Below are positions 10,959 to 21,570 of a stretch of 64,000 nucleotides of DNA, one piece after another. The notes beneath the pieces are model-generated. The model made no database searches. It was given only the letters and a program-made list of their open reading frames with translations, and was not told where the DNA came from. The stretch comes from Ophthalmolycus amberensis (Eukaryota > Chordata > Actinopteri > Perciformes > Zoarcidae). The number at the start of each line of letters is the position of its first letter. Position 1 is the first letter of the stretch. The stretch lies in the NCBI GenBank assembly GCA_024529925.1, contig JAFEUB010001043.1:367603-431602 (forward strand), read 5' to 3'. A program made the translations under genes and the position numbers.

Positions 10959-11313
10959 ACCGAGCTCGTCATCGCAGTGCTGGCCATCATCGGCAACTTC
11001 GTGGTCTGTCTGGCCGTCAGCCGCAACAAAACACTCCGCACTGTCACCAATTACTTCCTGGTGAGGAAACCTGTTTCGACCCCATCTAAAATGTCTTATC
11101 ATGACATACGAACCTGTGGTTTGAGGAAAACTACGAGCAGATATCTAAAGGACCAAAAGTGTGTTTTACTCTGTGAAGGTATCATTGTCAGTGGCGGATA
11201 TCCTGGTGGGCTTGGTGGCCATTCCCTGCGCAGTGCTGACAGACCTGGGTCGACCTCACCATGACCTGCCCCTCTGCCTGCTGCTGCTCAGCATCCCGAT
11301 GGTGCTCACACAG
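10959..11313 (+). pseudogene. Adenosine A2-type receptor, two orphan exons (copy A)
   Basis: Exon 1 (about 10959-11060) encodes TM1 and the first loop: ELVIAVLAIIGN, VCLAV, then TVTNYFL, with a GTGAGG donor. Exon 2 (11179-11313, 45 codons, phase 0 at both ends) continues VSLSVADILVGLVAIP and ends in VLTQ before a GTAGGA donor. Joining 11060 to 11179 restores the A2A/A2B-like NYFL-VSL.VADI order of TM1-TM2-TM3 start. Family hallmarks after this point (SSI..LLAVA.DRYLAI at the end of TM3, later helices) are not found in the next 3 kb. No initiator exon was identified. It may be a truncated gene, or exons may lie beyond repeats. The same two exons are repeated in copy B. Confidence 0.65.
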
Positions 11314-11514
11314 GTAGGAGCATCTAACCTGGTGGCTTTGGGGATCGATTTCCGGTTGGAATCCTGCAGGGCAAGAGCGCCACCTATAATGTCCCTTAAT
11401 ACTGAATTGATCAAACTTTCGACCTTTGAAGGTTTCTTTTATTTTGTGTTGATGCCAAGGAACTAATATATTTCCCCATCATGCTTAAGAGTCTGTAGTG
11501 ACACTAGTCACTAC

Positions 11515-12476
11515 AGTAGTGTCAGTGCTGACCCCGTTAGTGTCTGTATCTCTACTTACAGTCTGTTATAGAGTCAGTAGAGTCAGTGCTGACCCCGTTA
11601 GTGTCTGTATCTCTACCTACAGTCTGTTATAGAGTCAGTAGTGTCAGTGCTGACCCCGTTAGTGTCTGTATCTCTACCTACAGTCTGTTATAGAGTCAGT
11701 AGTGTCAGTGCTGACCCCGTTAGTGTCTGTATCTCTACCTACAGTCTGTTATAGTCAGTAGTGTCAGTGCTGACCCCGTTAGTGTCTGTATCTCTACCTA
11801 CAGTCTGTTATAGAGTCAGTAGAGTCAGTACTGACCCCGTTAGTGTCTGTATCTCTACCTACAGTCTGTTATAGTCAGTAGTGTCAGTGCTGACCCCGTT
11901 AGTGTCTGTATCTCTACCTACAGTCTGTTATAGAGTCAGTAGTGTCAGTGCTGACCCCGTTAGTGTCTGTATCTCTACCTACAGTCTGTTATAGAGTCAG
12001 TAGAGTCAGTACTGACCCCGTTAGTGTCTGTATCTCTACCTACAGTCTGTTATAGTCAGTAGTGTCAGTGCTGACCCCGTTAGTGTCTGAATCTCTACCT
12101 ACAGTCTGTTATAGAGTCAGTAGTGTCAGTGCTGACCCCGTTAGTGTCTGTATCTCTACCTACAGTCTGTTATAGAGTCAGTAGTGTCAGTGCTGACCCC
12201 GTTAGTGTCTGTATCTCTACCTACAGTCTGTTATAGAGTCAGTAGTGTCAGTGCTGACCCCGTTAGTGTCTGTATCTCTACCTACAGTCTGTTATAGAGT
12301 CAGTAGAGTCAGTGCTGACCCCGTTAGTGTCTGTATCTGTACCTACAGTCTGTTATAGAGTCAGTAGTGTCAGTGCTGACCCCGTTAGTGTCTGTATCTC
12401 TACCTTCAGTCTGTTATAGAGTCAGTAGTGTCAGTGCTGACCCCGTTAGTGTCTGTATCTCTACCTACAGTCTGTT
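11515..12476. repeat. 61-bp minisatellite, about 16 units
   Basis: Tandem units of 59 or 61 bases containing GTGCTGACCCCGTTAGTGTC and TATCTCTACCTACAGTCTG; I counted 16 occurrences of CCCCGTTA. Short (TTATAGTCAG) and long (TTATAGAGTCAG) variants alternate, hinting at a higher-order structure. It starts about 115 bases after the right breakpoint of copy A and has no counterpart after copy B. Confidence 0.97.
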
Positions 12477-12769
12477 GTGGGGGGCAGTGCCTTTAGAAAC
12501 AATGAACAGAACAGACATCAAGGATCAAACAAGGCAAAAGCGCTGAAAGTATGGGGTACATGAATTGATGTCAGGAAGCCGCACATTGATTTTAGATCAT
12601 TGCCTTTGGGTGGATCATTTGTTTTATCTATTCAGAGTGACTACAGTTGTTGGTTTAATGTCCAAGACTGTGTCAGTCAGAATGCAGTGAAAGAGACGTT
12701 AAAACACAGTTAGCAGAGGAGGGTCGTCATGGGTCCAGCACACTTTCCCTGCATCACTCTGCTTCAAAT

Positions 12770-12842
12770 CACCCCAGATGGGACTCGAACCCACAATCCC
12801 TGGCTTAGAAGGCCAGTGCCTTATCCATTAGGCCACTGGGGC
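12770..12842 (-). tRNA. tRNA-Arg, anticodon TCT
   Basis: On the minus strand the 73-base sequence folds as a full cloverleaf: acceptor GCCCCAG / CTGGGGT, D arm with AATGGATAAGG, anticodon stem CTGGC / GCCAG with the seven-base loop CTTCTAA, and T loop TTCGAGT. Loop positions 34-36 are TCT, which reads AGA. The body closely resembles the vertebrate tRNA-Arg(CCT) family rather than the intron-containing Arg(TCT) family, and no intron is present. Internal A-box and B-box (GGTTCGAGTCC) promoter elements are intact. A T-run terminator is weak (GATTTG just 3'). The tail of the T stem has a G-T pair. Confidence 0.9.
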
Positions 12843-12936
12843 TCCGAAAGTAGGGTCAGAGAGTCTCTGTTTGCATCACGGACTGTTGTTCCTAACATGT
12901 GGACTGGCATACAATGAATGATATTCCACTCCGCTA

Positions 12937-12976
12937 CTCTGCTTTTCATCACCCCACATGAGACTCGGAAGTCACG
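12937..12976 (-). pseudogene. Degenerate duplicate of the tRNA 3' half
   Basis: CATCACCCCACATGAGACTCGG with flanking CTCTGCTT matches the 3' half and immediate flank of the tRNA at 12770 (CACTCTGCTTCAAATCACCCC, then AGATGGGACTCG), with substitutions in the B-box. The anticodon arm is not preserved. It is a local decayed copy, not functional. Confidence 0.6.
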
Positions 12977-12999
12977 AAGCAAAAACAATGCTCTAGTGC

Positions 13000-14590
13000 T
13001 CAGAAGCTAATGCATCGTCGTCAACCATCAGGTGAGGACATTAAAGGAGCGTCCCCCGTACAAGCGTTACCGAGGACAAGACGTCTGTCTGCACAGGAGA
13101 TTTAGCTGCATTCCCACATGTCCTGCCTGTGTAGCTTCCTCCTCCTCAAATGTTGCCATGACAGCCAGTCTCATCATGTCTCACGTTGCTGTGATGGGGT
13201 TTCTGCCTGTAATCCCTCATCTTGGCCTGTGTGCCTCTCCTGGAAGCAGCAGTAACACCTGTCTTTACTTTCTCTGGCTGTATGTAATGCAGGCAGCTGA
13301 CCCACTTGTTGTTTGTGCTACTTCAGGTCTTCATGCGCCGCCGTAAGAAGACGCGTCGTTCTGTTGACGGTGCGTTTGGTTCCGCCTCGGTCCGTGCTTC
13401 ACACTAAGTGATCGGTAAGTTCGACGTGTCGCCGCTGATCTCGGAGACCAGAGGGAGCGCTGCAATGATCACTTTTGGGGGCCACGCAATCGGCCCTCAC
13501 TAGCTATTACACAATAGGAATGAACAAGAGTACCGCAGGAATCATTATCTATATAATAGTATTATCTTCATGAAACGTATTTTCATGTGAGGCTGTAAGT
13601 TGTGGTGTTGTTGGACTGTGCAGGTTTTTAAATGGTTCCAGATGTACATCTACATCGCCTGCTCTGTGGAGAAGAGGACCAGACACTGTTTGTGCAATTT
13701 GTCTCAAACTAATATAAACTCATTTCTGCTGACTTTCACACACATTTTATGAAAGTAAATATACACGTGATGTTCTGCTGAGTAATCTGAAGTGAGTTCA
13801 CCGATAGTTGAGTATCAAACACGTACATGATACGATTTACTAACGTAGCAGTTCCAAAACATGTGTTAACGTATATCGACACGATGTGTTCATATCAAAA
13901 CATGGAGCATTCTTTTGGATGTTTCGTTCAGCCACGTCCAGCCACATTTGGCCACCTTGCGGTCAGGACGATGCGGTCTGTGGCCGAGGCCTCGTGTGAG
14001 GCTTGATGAGCAGACAGAGGCACAAAGCACCGACACGTCACAGAGATTTTAGTTTGTTTCTTTTTTACTTGGAAAACAAGTTAGAAATGTGTCTTTTACA
14101 AGATCCTTCCTGGCTCTACAAACAGAATAGAGTCATTCTGACAAACTGAACTTCACCGACCTGACAGCTTTCTGTGATATGTTAAGGTATGCGATGGGTC
14201 AGGAAACCCTGTTTTAATGTCATCCATGTTAAAGACAGCTACAGAACTAAAGAGCCATTTACCTTCAGTGCTGCGTGTCTTCAGGAGAGAACTGCGTCTC
14301 TACGGTCGCTCTGAGAGGCCGAGTGTGTGTGTTACTACCAGCTGGCACTCACTGATAAAGACCACTGACCAATAGGAACACACACACACACATGTACAGT
14401 ACAACACACACGCACGCACGTCTAACAGGACATGAGACGTGTCGCAGGAACTCTTTATCTTATGGGTCCTTCATTTCTAATGACGTTCTACTGCAGGAAG
14501 CGCTCTGGAAGAACCGTTTGGAACTTAGAGGTAAAACAGAGACAGTGTTCAATGAGTTAGTTATTATTATCTTTAAGTAATTACTGGTAT
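13000..14590. other. Spacer DNA between duplication copies
   Basis: No gene firmly recognised. A frame at about 13100-13335 is rich in hydrophobic residues and is followed by a possible AG acceptor and a basic tail (VFMRRRKKTRRS, stop near 13408). I could not assign it to receptor helices and list it only as a possibility. A short CA run is near 14380. The right end is the left breakpoint of copy B. Confidence 0.4.
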
Positions 14591-15528
14591 GACCTAGAGA
14601 GCCTTCTAGTCAGACTACAGCAGCTAACACAGGAACACATTCAACATGTGGGAAGGATAAAGTTTACGATGATGAATTATATTTATGAATATTTACATGG
14701 GTTTAAATGAAGAAGTTCTTTTAAGGACATTGTTCTATTTTCCCTGTAATTAGCATAAAATGTGTTATTTCTTAGATTATTGGGAAATGACAGATGTGTA
14801 ATATAAAGTGTATTTAAAGTTAAGATCATGCAGCAAAGAAGAACACACGGCCTTCATCGTGATACATTCAGATGTATCAAGTGTAATATGGATTATTACC
14901 AGTGGTGGTTTACTCAAGTACTGCACTGTCCAATTTTGAGGTACTTGTACTTTCCTGTATTTCCATTCATACATTTTAGACGCAAACATTGCACTTGTTA
15001 CTCCAGAGCATTTATTTGATTACCTAAGTTACTGGTTACTTTGTAGATTCTGACTAATAACACAAAATACAATATAATAATAACGTATAATGTATCATCA
15101 TAGTTAAGATTAGTTTATTGATCCCCACGGGGAAATTCACCAACTACCCCGCAGTATATAAAGTACAGTATTCAAAATGAGCTCTACTTTTACCAGCTTC
15201 AACATTAAAGCTTTAATGCATCAATGATTATAATATAATAATATACAATATCTGAGTTCTTCTTCCAGCACAAACTGTGTGAAAGTCCCGGCACATAACA
15301 AACACATGTGTGTGTCTCATTCCTTCTGATGTGACGTCTGCTCTGACTGGCAGTGTGCAGAGGAAGGATGGCTGCAGGAGATAGACCTGACTCAGCAGAT
15401 GGCTCCAGCTCTGAGCGCTGCCACTCACACTGACAGCCGTGAGCGACGGAGGCGCTGAGCTCACTGGACCTCACTGGACCTCAATGTGCTTTAACTCTGT
15501 AACACTCAGAGAGAACCGATGCAGGCTA

Positions 15529-15979
15529 AGGGCTGCAGGGACATATTTCTCTTATTAGATGTATCCCATCTGCTACTTATTACTGTGTTAAAGTCTCCTG
15601 CACATATTAGTGTGCCTTGTGATTCTGAGGAAATCAGCTCAAGTATTTTTCTCATACTACTATGATCACTTTGTGGTAAATAGACACAGATAAGGTCAAT
15701 TTGTTTTCAATCAACATCACTCCCTTCACTGTCCCTGATCTCCCTAACCAAGTCAAAGTTATTAGAATTATGTAATAATATAGCGACTCCTCTGTTTCTG
15801 GTTTTCAATGAGCTATAAAATGTGTTCTTGTATCCAAATTTAATTTTTCATGTTCATTTTGGGATAAATGCGTTTCCTGTAGAAATATAATTTGGTGGTT
15901 TTACCGTCTCATTTTTGACATTACTCTGCTTCTCTTAACCGGATTATTTAAACCGTTCACGTTCCAAGATGCTACTTTG
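15529..15979 (-). mobile_element. L1-type LINE endonuclease relic (copy B)
   Basis: Same relic as at 3600-4050, with the same stops and the WNVNGLNNP motif, confirming it was inactive before duplication. Confidence 0.75.
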
Positions 15980-16288
15980 AAGTTACTGTATCCCATAACA
16001 GTTCAACATGTATGTGTTGGCAACATAGACACGTGCGTTGTAACAATAACGAATAACAAAAGCAGTAATAACAAATCAAAAATGCACCTCCAGCCTTACA
16101 CTGGCCTGTCATCTTCATGAAGCTATTCTGCTGGTGCAGAATTAATCCTACTTCAAGTCGGGGTTCCCTCTCTGCAGAACACAAAGTCTCTGTTCCCTCT
16201 TGAGCCAATCAGTCACTAAGGCAAGTTTATTTGTAGAGCACATTTCAACGACAAGGTAATTGAAAGTGCTTCACGTTATGGTTTGGAT

Positions 16289-16834
16289 CAGCCACCAAAC
16301 AGGACAGAAACAGACTACAACCAGAAACCATCCTGGACTTGTACACTTCCAGAGTCAGGAAACGGGCTGGAAAGATCACTGCAGACCCTCCACACCCTGG
16401 ACACGAGCTGTTCCACCTCCTCCCCTCTGGTAGGTGCTACAGAGCTCTGTACGCCAAAACCACCAGACACAGGAACAGCTTCTTTCCACTGGCCGTCACT
16501 CTGATGAACAATAAATAAGTCATACTGCACTATTACCACCACTTGCACTATCACCTCAATTCATGCCATTGTCTATAGGTTTATGTTCACATGTGTGTGT
16601 ATATATATATATGCACTTTTTTCTTTCGGATATATATTTATACTTATATTGTATATAGCTGTTAAATGTTTATACCTACATCCATTCTACTTTTTTGCTG
16701 GCCTTTTTTATTCTTTATATATATGTTTTCTTGTTTATTGTAAATTTGTGTTTGTACATTGAGAGCGGAGTAGAAACCGAAGACAAATTCCATGTATGCG
16801 TAAGCACACATGGCCAATAAAGCTGATTCTGATT
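16289..16834 (+). mobile_element. Fish LINE 3' end (copy B)
   Basis: Same LINE tail as copy A; here the terminal motif is CCAATAAAGCTGATTCTGATT, the usual form, so copy A carries the derived base. Confidence 0.75.
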
Positions 16835-18116
16835 GTGAACCACGCCACCTTGTGGGCGGTACAAGATATAGACAGGCAGTCAGCAAGACCGCATGAACAG
16901 TGTGTGTACGAGCGTCCGAATAAAAGTCTGTTGCAGTACATCAAGTCGTTGTTCATCTGGTGCATAACTACACTACAGAAACATTACACACCTCAATAGC
17001 TTTTTTTGTTAGTTATTTGTTTAGTTTAATTATGTTGTTGTTTAGTATCTGTAGTATTTTGGTTTGTTTGTTGATGAATTGGCTAACACTGAGGACGCCT
17101 GTGGTTACATGTATGAGTCGGCAGCTACAGGATCTCAGAGTCAATGTTGAAGCACTTTAACGTTTGGATCTGCATGAAGCTCGTCAATACAAAACATGAA
17201 GTGTGTTTGATAAGAACTAAATCGACCAGCTTTTTTTGAAGGAACTGAGCCTTTTTTAAAGAAGGAAACTATATATTTGTGTTTTTATTATAAGAGATTT
17301 TTTTTTACTAGAAGTGTCGATAAGTAGAATAAAATAATCCCTTCACATCATAGACATGTTGTTTTAAGGTCTGCATGTTTTTCATGAATCTGTTTTCACA
17401 ATAAAACCCTCACAAGTAAGAGAGGAAGCAGCAGTAGTTTATTAAATAATGTTTAATCCACTTGTCAAGACAGTACAGTAGACTACAAACTGCATTTTTT
17501 TTTAAAAATACGTCGAAGGTAGATCGAGTTTTAGCCCAAATGGTCATTGTCGTACTGATTCTATACCAAACTGCTCGTAACATCAGCTAGAGCCATGCTG
17601 CCGTCCACCTGCTACATGGTGTTCTTTCCGTTCATCTCTGTGGTGTAGATCACCCAGCGGTGACGTCCTGAACACGTTTAGGAGACAAACAAGAGTTTAT
17701 TAATCCAATCTAACAAGTGTTATTTGACAAAATAACCCAAATCTGAACATCCTGTGCAAAATACTTCTGACAACAATATGTTTTAGTGAAAATGTCCTGC
17801 TAGGGACTAGTTGAAATCATTTGGGGATACTCGACTCGCCAAAGAAGTAGTTATTTTAATGCAACAATGTGTTCATCACTTTAATGTTGCAGCTAAAGGT
17901 GGAGCTACTTTTAAAGAATACTGCTGAGTATCTTAAACTATAATAACACATCATAATGTATTTGTTAATTTATATTTTTGAATGAATAATCTGTAAAAAA
18001 ATACAATATTTCCCTTTGAAGAGTAGTGGAGAAACGTTAGAAGCATACAGTAGCAGAAAATGGAAGTACAAGTACCTCAAAATTGTACAATAGTAAGTGC
18101 ACTTAAGTACTAATAT
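16835..18116. other. Non-coding DNA in copy B
   Basis: Counterpart of 4906-6187; nothing recognised. Confidence 0.6.
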
Positions 18117-18200
18117 ATAACATAACTATGAACAGCTGACATAACTGTTATGTCAGCTGTTAATAGTTATGTTATGATAACATAACTATTAACAGCTGAA
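18117..18200. repeat. Single 60-bp palindrome (copy B)
   Basis: One full palindromic unit plus the partial unit; copy A has two full units. Confidence 0.9.
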
Positions 18201-18541
18201 AGTACTCACTGATAGACAGTAATACCAACTGTACTAACAACAAGAAACAGCTGTTTGTTATTAGTTTATTCAACGGCGATAATTTAATTTAAACTTTGTG
18301 TTATCAATAACATAGAATACATATATATTATCCCCAATAACTGACCGAGAACCACGTGTTTGTCGCTGGTTAAAACATGTCAACAGTACACAAATCAGCA
18401 TTTAGCCTGATTAGCATCAGCATTGATTGTGAACGGTTTCGTTCATAGCCACCAGCTAACACCGCAAAGTAGCAGCACTGGCGGGCTAAATACCAAGCTA
18501 ACGGTTCATGTTTCAAATATAATTTACCAGTCCATGATGGT

Positions 18542-18823
18542 GGGCTGCAAATTCCCGCTTCACGAGGCTTGACAGGATTCTTCTTCGTGAGTCTTTTGAA
18601 GACTGAAGTTTCTTTTCAATTTTTACAACATTTTTACATGTTTACATCAGTGGGATTGCAGTACATCAACACTGAACTATAGGGGGCAGCATCGTGTCTC
18701 ACGGCATCCAATCTACCGGGAAATGAAAAGCAGAAGAAGAAGAAGAAGAAGAAGACGAAGAAGACGCAAAATACCCACGAAGAAGAATCCTGTCAAGCCT
18801 CGTGAAGCAGGAATTTGCAGCCC
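18542..18823. repeat. 48-bp inverted repeat (copy B)
   Basis: Arms 18542-18589 and 18776-18823 with the same single mismatch as copy A. The spacer is longer by the (GAA)n expansion. Confidence 0.9.
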
Positions 18824-18956
18824 ATGTGACGTCACAACGGCTCGACACAGAAGCCTTTGTCACGTTACAACGGCTCGAAACAGAACCCTCTGTGACGTCA
18901 CAACGGCTCGAAACAGAACCCTTTGTGACGTCACAACGGTTCGAAACAGAAGCCTA
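18821..18956. promoter_or_regulatory. 33-bp tandem array with CRE-like sites, copy B
   Basis: Four units with exact TGACGTCA at 18827-18834, 18893-18900 and 18926-18933; the second unit has the degenerate TCACGTTA as in copy A. Copy B therefore keeps one more intact site than copy A. It lies closer to the start codon (about 110 bases from the last site) because about 65 bases present in copy A are missing. Confidence 0.6.
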
Positions 18957-19043
18957 CCCTACAGCCAGAATAGCCGAGTTTTCTACACTCAGAGCAGATA
19001 CCTTGAGTGAAAACTTTACTGCATTGAAGATTTGAATGAAACC

Positions 19044-20828
19044 ATGGATAGACTAGAAATAATTCATCCTGCAAGTGAAGAACTTGAAATGCTGAGTGAG
19101 TACTTTAAATATCTCGAGGGTGATGTAGCTCAGTTTGAACATGTTTACAAACATTACAAGACCTCTCTAGATCTGAAACAAATAACTGAATTATCTTTTA
19201 GGCCACAGTTATATGTACACTTTCCAGACCGTCCAGAGTTTAAAATAGAGATCTTTGGAGATATTTTCAATAAATATTTGGCCTCACCACCCATGGCATG
19301 GAAGGTTGAACATATTGACATTATCGTTGAGAAAATGAAGGATCTAATGATTAAGATCATTGAAATGACAGGTGTTGAGTGTGATCTGGCAAAAAAGACA
19401 GAGGGGATGAACAGATGTGCTATCTGCTCTAGCGAACCTTCAAGAACTCGCTCAGTACATGAGGACACACTTTCTAAACCTTGGCCAGGTGCAACAACAC
19501 AGGAAGCACTAAAGAAAAGGTTATTTCATTCATTCGTGATGGCGCTGGTTTCGCGGATTTTCAAAAAACCAAATCAGAACTGTACCACTGCAGAACCCAT
19601 CACTCTGCCTCTGTTTGGGGCCACTATGCGTCTGTTTGAAAGAATGTGGATCGAAGTCCAGGATGACGATTTTGATCTCAAAACATTAGAAAAACTGGAC
19701 AAGGTCATTTTCAAGAAACTGTGTAAGAAGTTTGGAGGTTCAAAAAAGGTGCGGTTGGCCATGGAATTAGAGGAACTAGAACTTGGGAACTACATTGCCT
19801 CCTCTGTCAAATATCACCTGACACGACCCAAAACATGGGACACCATCTGCAATTTATTCAGATGTGGAAAGGAGGTTCGGGAAACAATCTCCATGGATAG
19901 ACCAGACACATCACAGACAGAGGGGATGAACAGATGTGCTGTCAGCTCTAGTGAACCTTCAATAACTGGCTCAGTACATGAGGACACACTTTCTGAACCT
20001 TGTCCAGGTGCCACAGCACAGGAAGAACTAAACGAAGGTTCTGATTCAACAACTAGCTCAGCATTTTGGGACGCATATGCTGAACCTTGGCCAGGTGCAA
20101 CAACACAGGAAGCACTAAAGAAAAGGTTATTTCATTCATTCGTGATGGCGCTGGTTTCGCGGATTTTCAAAAAACCAAATCAGAACTGTACCACTGCAGA
20201 ACCCATCACTCTGCCTCTGTTTGGGGCCATCACTATGCGTCTGTTTGAAAGAATGTGGATCGAAGTCCAGGATGACGATTTTGATCTCAAAACATTAGAA
20301 AAACTGGACAAGGTCATTTTCAAGAAACTGTGTAAGAAGTTTCGAGGTTCAAAAAAGGTGCGGTTGTCCATGGAATTAGAGGAACTAGAACTTGGGAACT
20401 ACATTGCCTCCTCTGTCAAATATCACCTGACACGACCCAAAACATGGGACACCATCTGCAATTTATTCAGATGTGGAAAGGAGGTTCGGGAAACAATCTC
20501 CATGGATAGACCAGACACATCACAGACAGAGGAGACGGACAGATGTGCTGTCAGCTCTAGCGAACCTTCAATAACTGGCTCAGTACATGAGGACACACTT
20601 TCTGAACCTTGTCCAGGTGCCACAGCACAGGAAGAACTAAACGAAGGTTCTGATTCAACAACTAGCTCAACTAGCTCAACATTTTGGGACACATATGCAG
20701 CCCTATGTGTCAACTTTGCCCTCTCCGTTATCGCTCCAAGTGAAGAGCCTGTAATTAATCCGGGCATCGTTCATCCGTTCTTCTCGACAAATAGGAAACG
20801 TTGGCCAGGATATTGGGACGCTTGGTGA
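19044..20828 (+). CDS. Unrecognised 594-residue protein with internal duplicated module, copy B
   Basis: Paralog of the gene at 7230-9005, with the same ACCATGG start, the same overlapping upstream ATG, the same three linkers and two modules. By eye it differs by Gly to Arg in the second module (KKFRGSKK), Leu to Pro (TRPKTWD), Ser to Phe near the C-terminus and a nine-base repeat of ACTAGCTCA. I noticed no synonymous change. The intact frame in both copies argues for either function or very recent origin. No domain recognised; the high charge and lack of signal or membrane segments suggest a soluble intracellular protein. Confidence 0.75.
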   Translation: MDRLEIIHPASEELEMLSEYFKYLEGDVAQFEHVYKHYKTSLDLKQITELSFRPQLYVHFPDRPEFKIEIFGDIFNKYLASPPMAWKVEHIDIIVEKMKDLMIKIIEMTGVECDLAKKTEGMNRCAICSSEPSRTRSVHEDTLSKPWPGATTQEALKKRLFHSFVMALVSRIFKKPNQNCTTAEPITLPLFGATMRLFERMWIEVQDDDFDLKTLEKLDKVIFKKLCKKFGGSKKVRLAMELEELELGNYIASSVKYHLTRPKTWDTICNLFRCGKEVRETISMDRPDTSQTEGMNRCAVSSSEPSITGSVHEDTLSEPCPGATAQEELNEGSDSTTSSAFWDAYAEPWPGATTQEALKKRLFHSFVMALVSRIFKKPNQNCTTAEPITLPLFGAITMRLFERMWIEVQDDDFDLKTLEKLDKVIFKKLCKKFRGSKKVRLSMELEELELGNYIASSVKYHLTRPKTWDTICNLFRCGKEVRETISMDRPDTSQTEETDRCAVSSSEPSITGSVHEDTLSEPCPGATAQEELNEGSDSTTSSTSSTFWDTYAALCVNFALSVIAPSEEPVINPGIVHPFFSTNRKRWPGYWDAW

Positions 20829-20853
20829 TTGTTTTTTCCTTCAGGATGAACGC

Positions 20854-20859
20854 AATAAA
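20854..20859 (+). terminator. Polyadenylation signal AATAAA, copy B
   Basis: Canonical hexamer at the same distance from the stop as in copy A. Confidence 0.6.
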
Positions 20860-20953
20860 GAGCTCCGGTCCTCTCAGGGCCACCTCAGAGGTCCAAAGTG
20901 AGACCTCACAGCTAGAAGGCTTGAGTCTGTGTGATGTCTACTGTGATAGTAGG

Positions 20954-21570
20954 CAATGTCTGATAACTTCTACTGTGCTAGTAGAAGTTATCAGATGTAA
21001 TAATCTAATACCTTCTACTGTGATGGAAGGCACCATCTGATAACTTCTACTGTGCTAGTAGAAGTTATCAGATGTAATAATCTAATTACTTCTACTGTGA
21101 TAGTAGGCAACGTCTGATAACTTCTACTGTGCTAGTAGAAGTTATCAGATGTAATAATCTAATTACTTCTACTGTGATAGTAGGCAACGTCTGATAACTT
21201 CTACTGTGCTAGTAGAAGTTATCAGATGTAATAATCTAATTACTTCTACTGTGATAGTAGGCAACGTCTGATAACTTCTACTGTGCTAGTAGAAGTTATC
21301 AGATGTAATAATCTAATTACTTCTACTGTGATAGTAGGCAACGTCTGATAACTTCTACTGTGCTAGTAGAAGTTATCAGATGTAATAATCTAATTACTTC
21401 TACTGTGATAGTAGGCAACGTCTGATAACTTCTACTGTGCTAGTAGAAGTTATCAGATGTAATAATCTAATTACTTCTACTGTGATAGTAGGCAACGTCT
21501 GATAACTTCTACTGTGCTAGTAGAAGTTAATCAGATGTAATAATCTAATTACTTCTACTGTGATGGAAGG
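20954..21570. repeat. 77-bp hairpin satellite, 8 units (copy B)
   Basis: Eight head-to-tail units (617 bases, one unit one base longer). The inner units are virtually identical, consistent with recent expansion of the GATAGTAGG-CAACG type relative to the five-unit array in copy A. Confidence 0.95.

Larger units (their letters stand above)
2662..11399 (+). repeat. Segmental duplication, copy A (8.74 kb)
   Basis: Homology with 14591-23453 begins at GACCTAGAGAGCC and ends just after GTCCCTTAA. The offset is 11,929 bases at the left end, about 11,814 in the gene and 12,054 at the right end. The offset changes come mostly from countable repeat-number differences: one extra 60-bp palindrome unit in A, three extra 77-bp hairpin units in B, about 65 bases missing upstream of the gene in B, and a (GAA)n length change. 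Point differences are rare by eye, so the event looks recent. The copies are direct repeats separated by 3.2 kb of unshared sequence. Confidence 0.97.

Noticed and set aside
11515..12476. Second CRISPR-like or coding repeat candidate
   Set aside because: All 61 bases repeat with no variable spacer, and stops occur in the frames; it is a minisatellite.
13032..13408. Hydrophobic frame and basic tail considered as later exons of the adenosine-type receptor
   Set aside because: No DRY, CW.P or NP..Y motif of the family; the helix pattern could not be matched.
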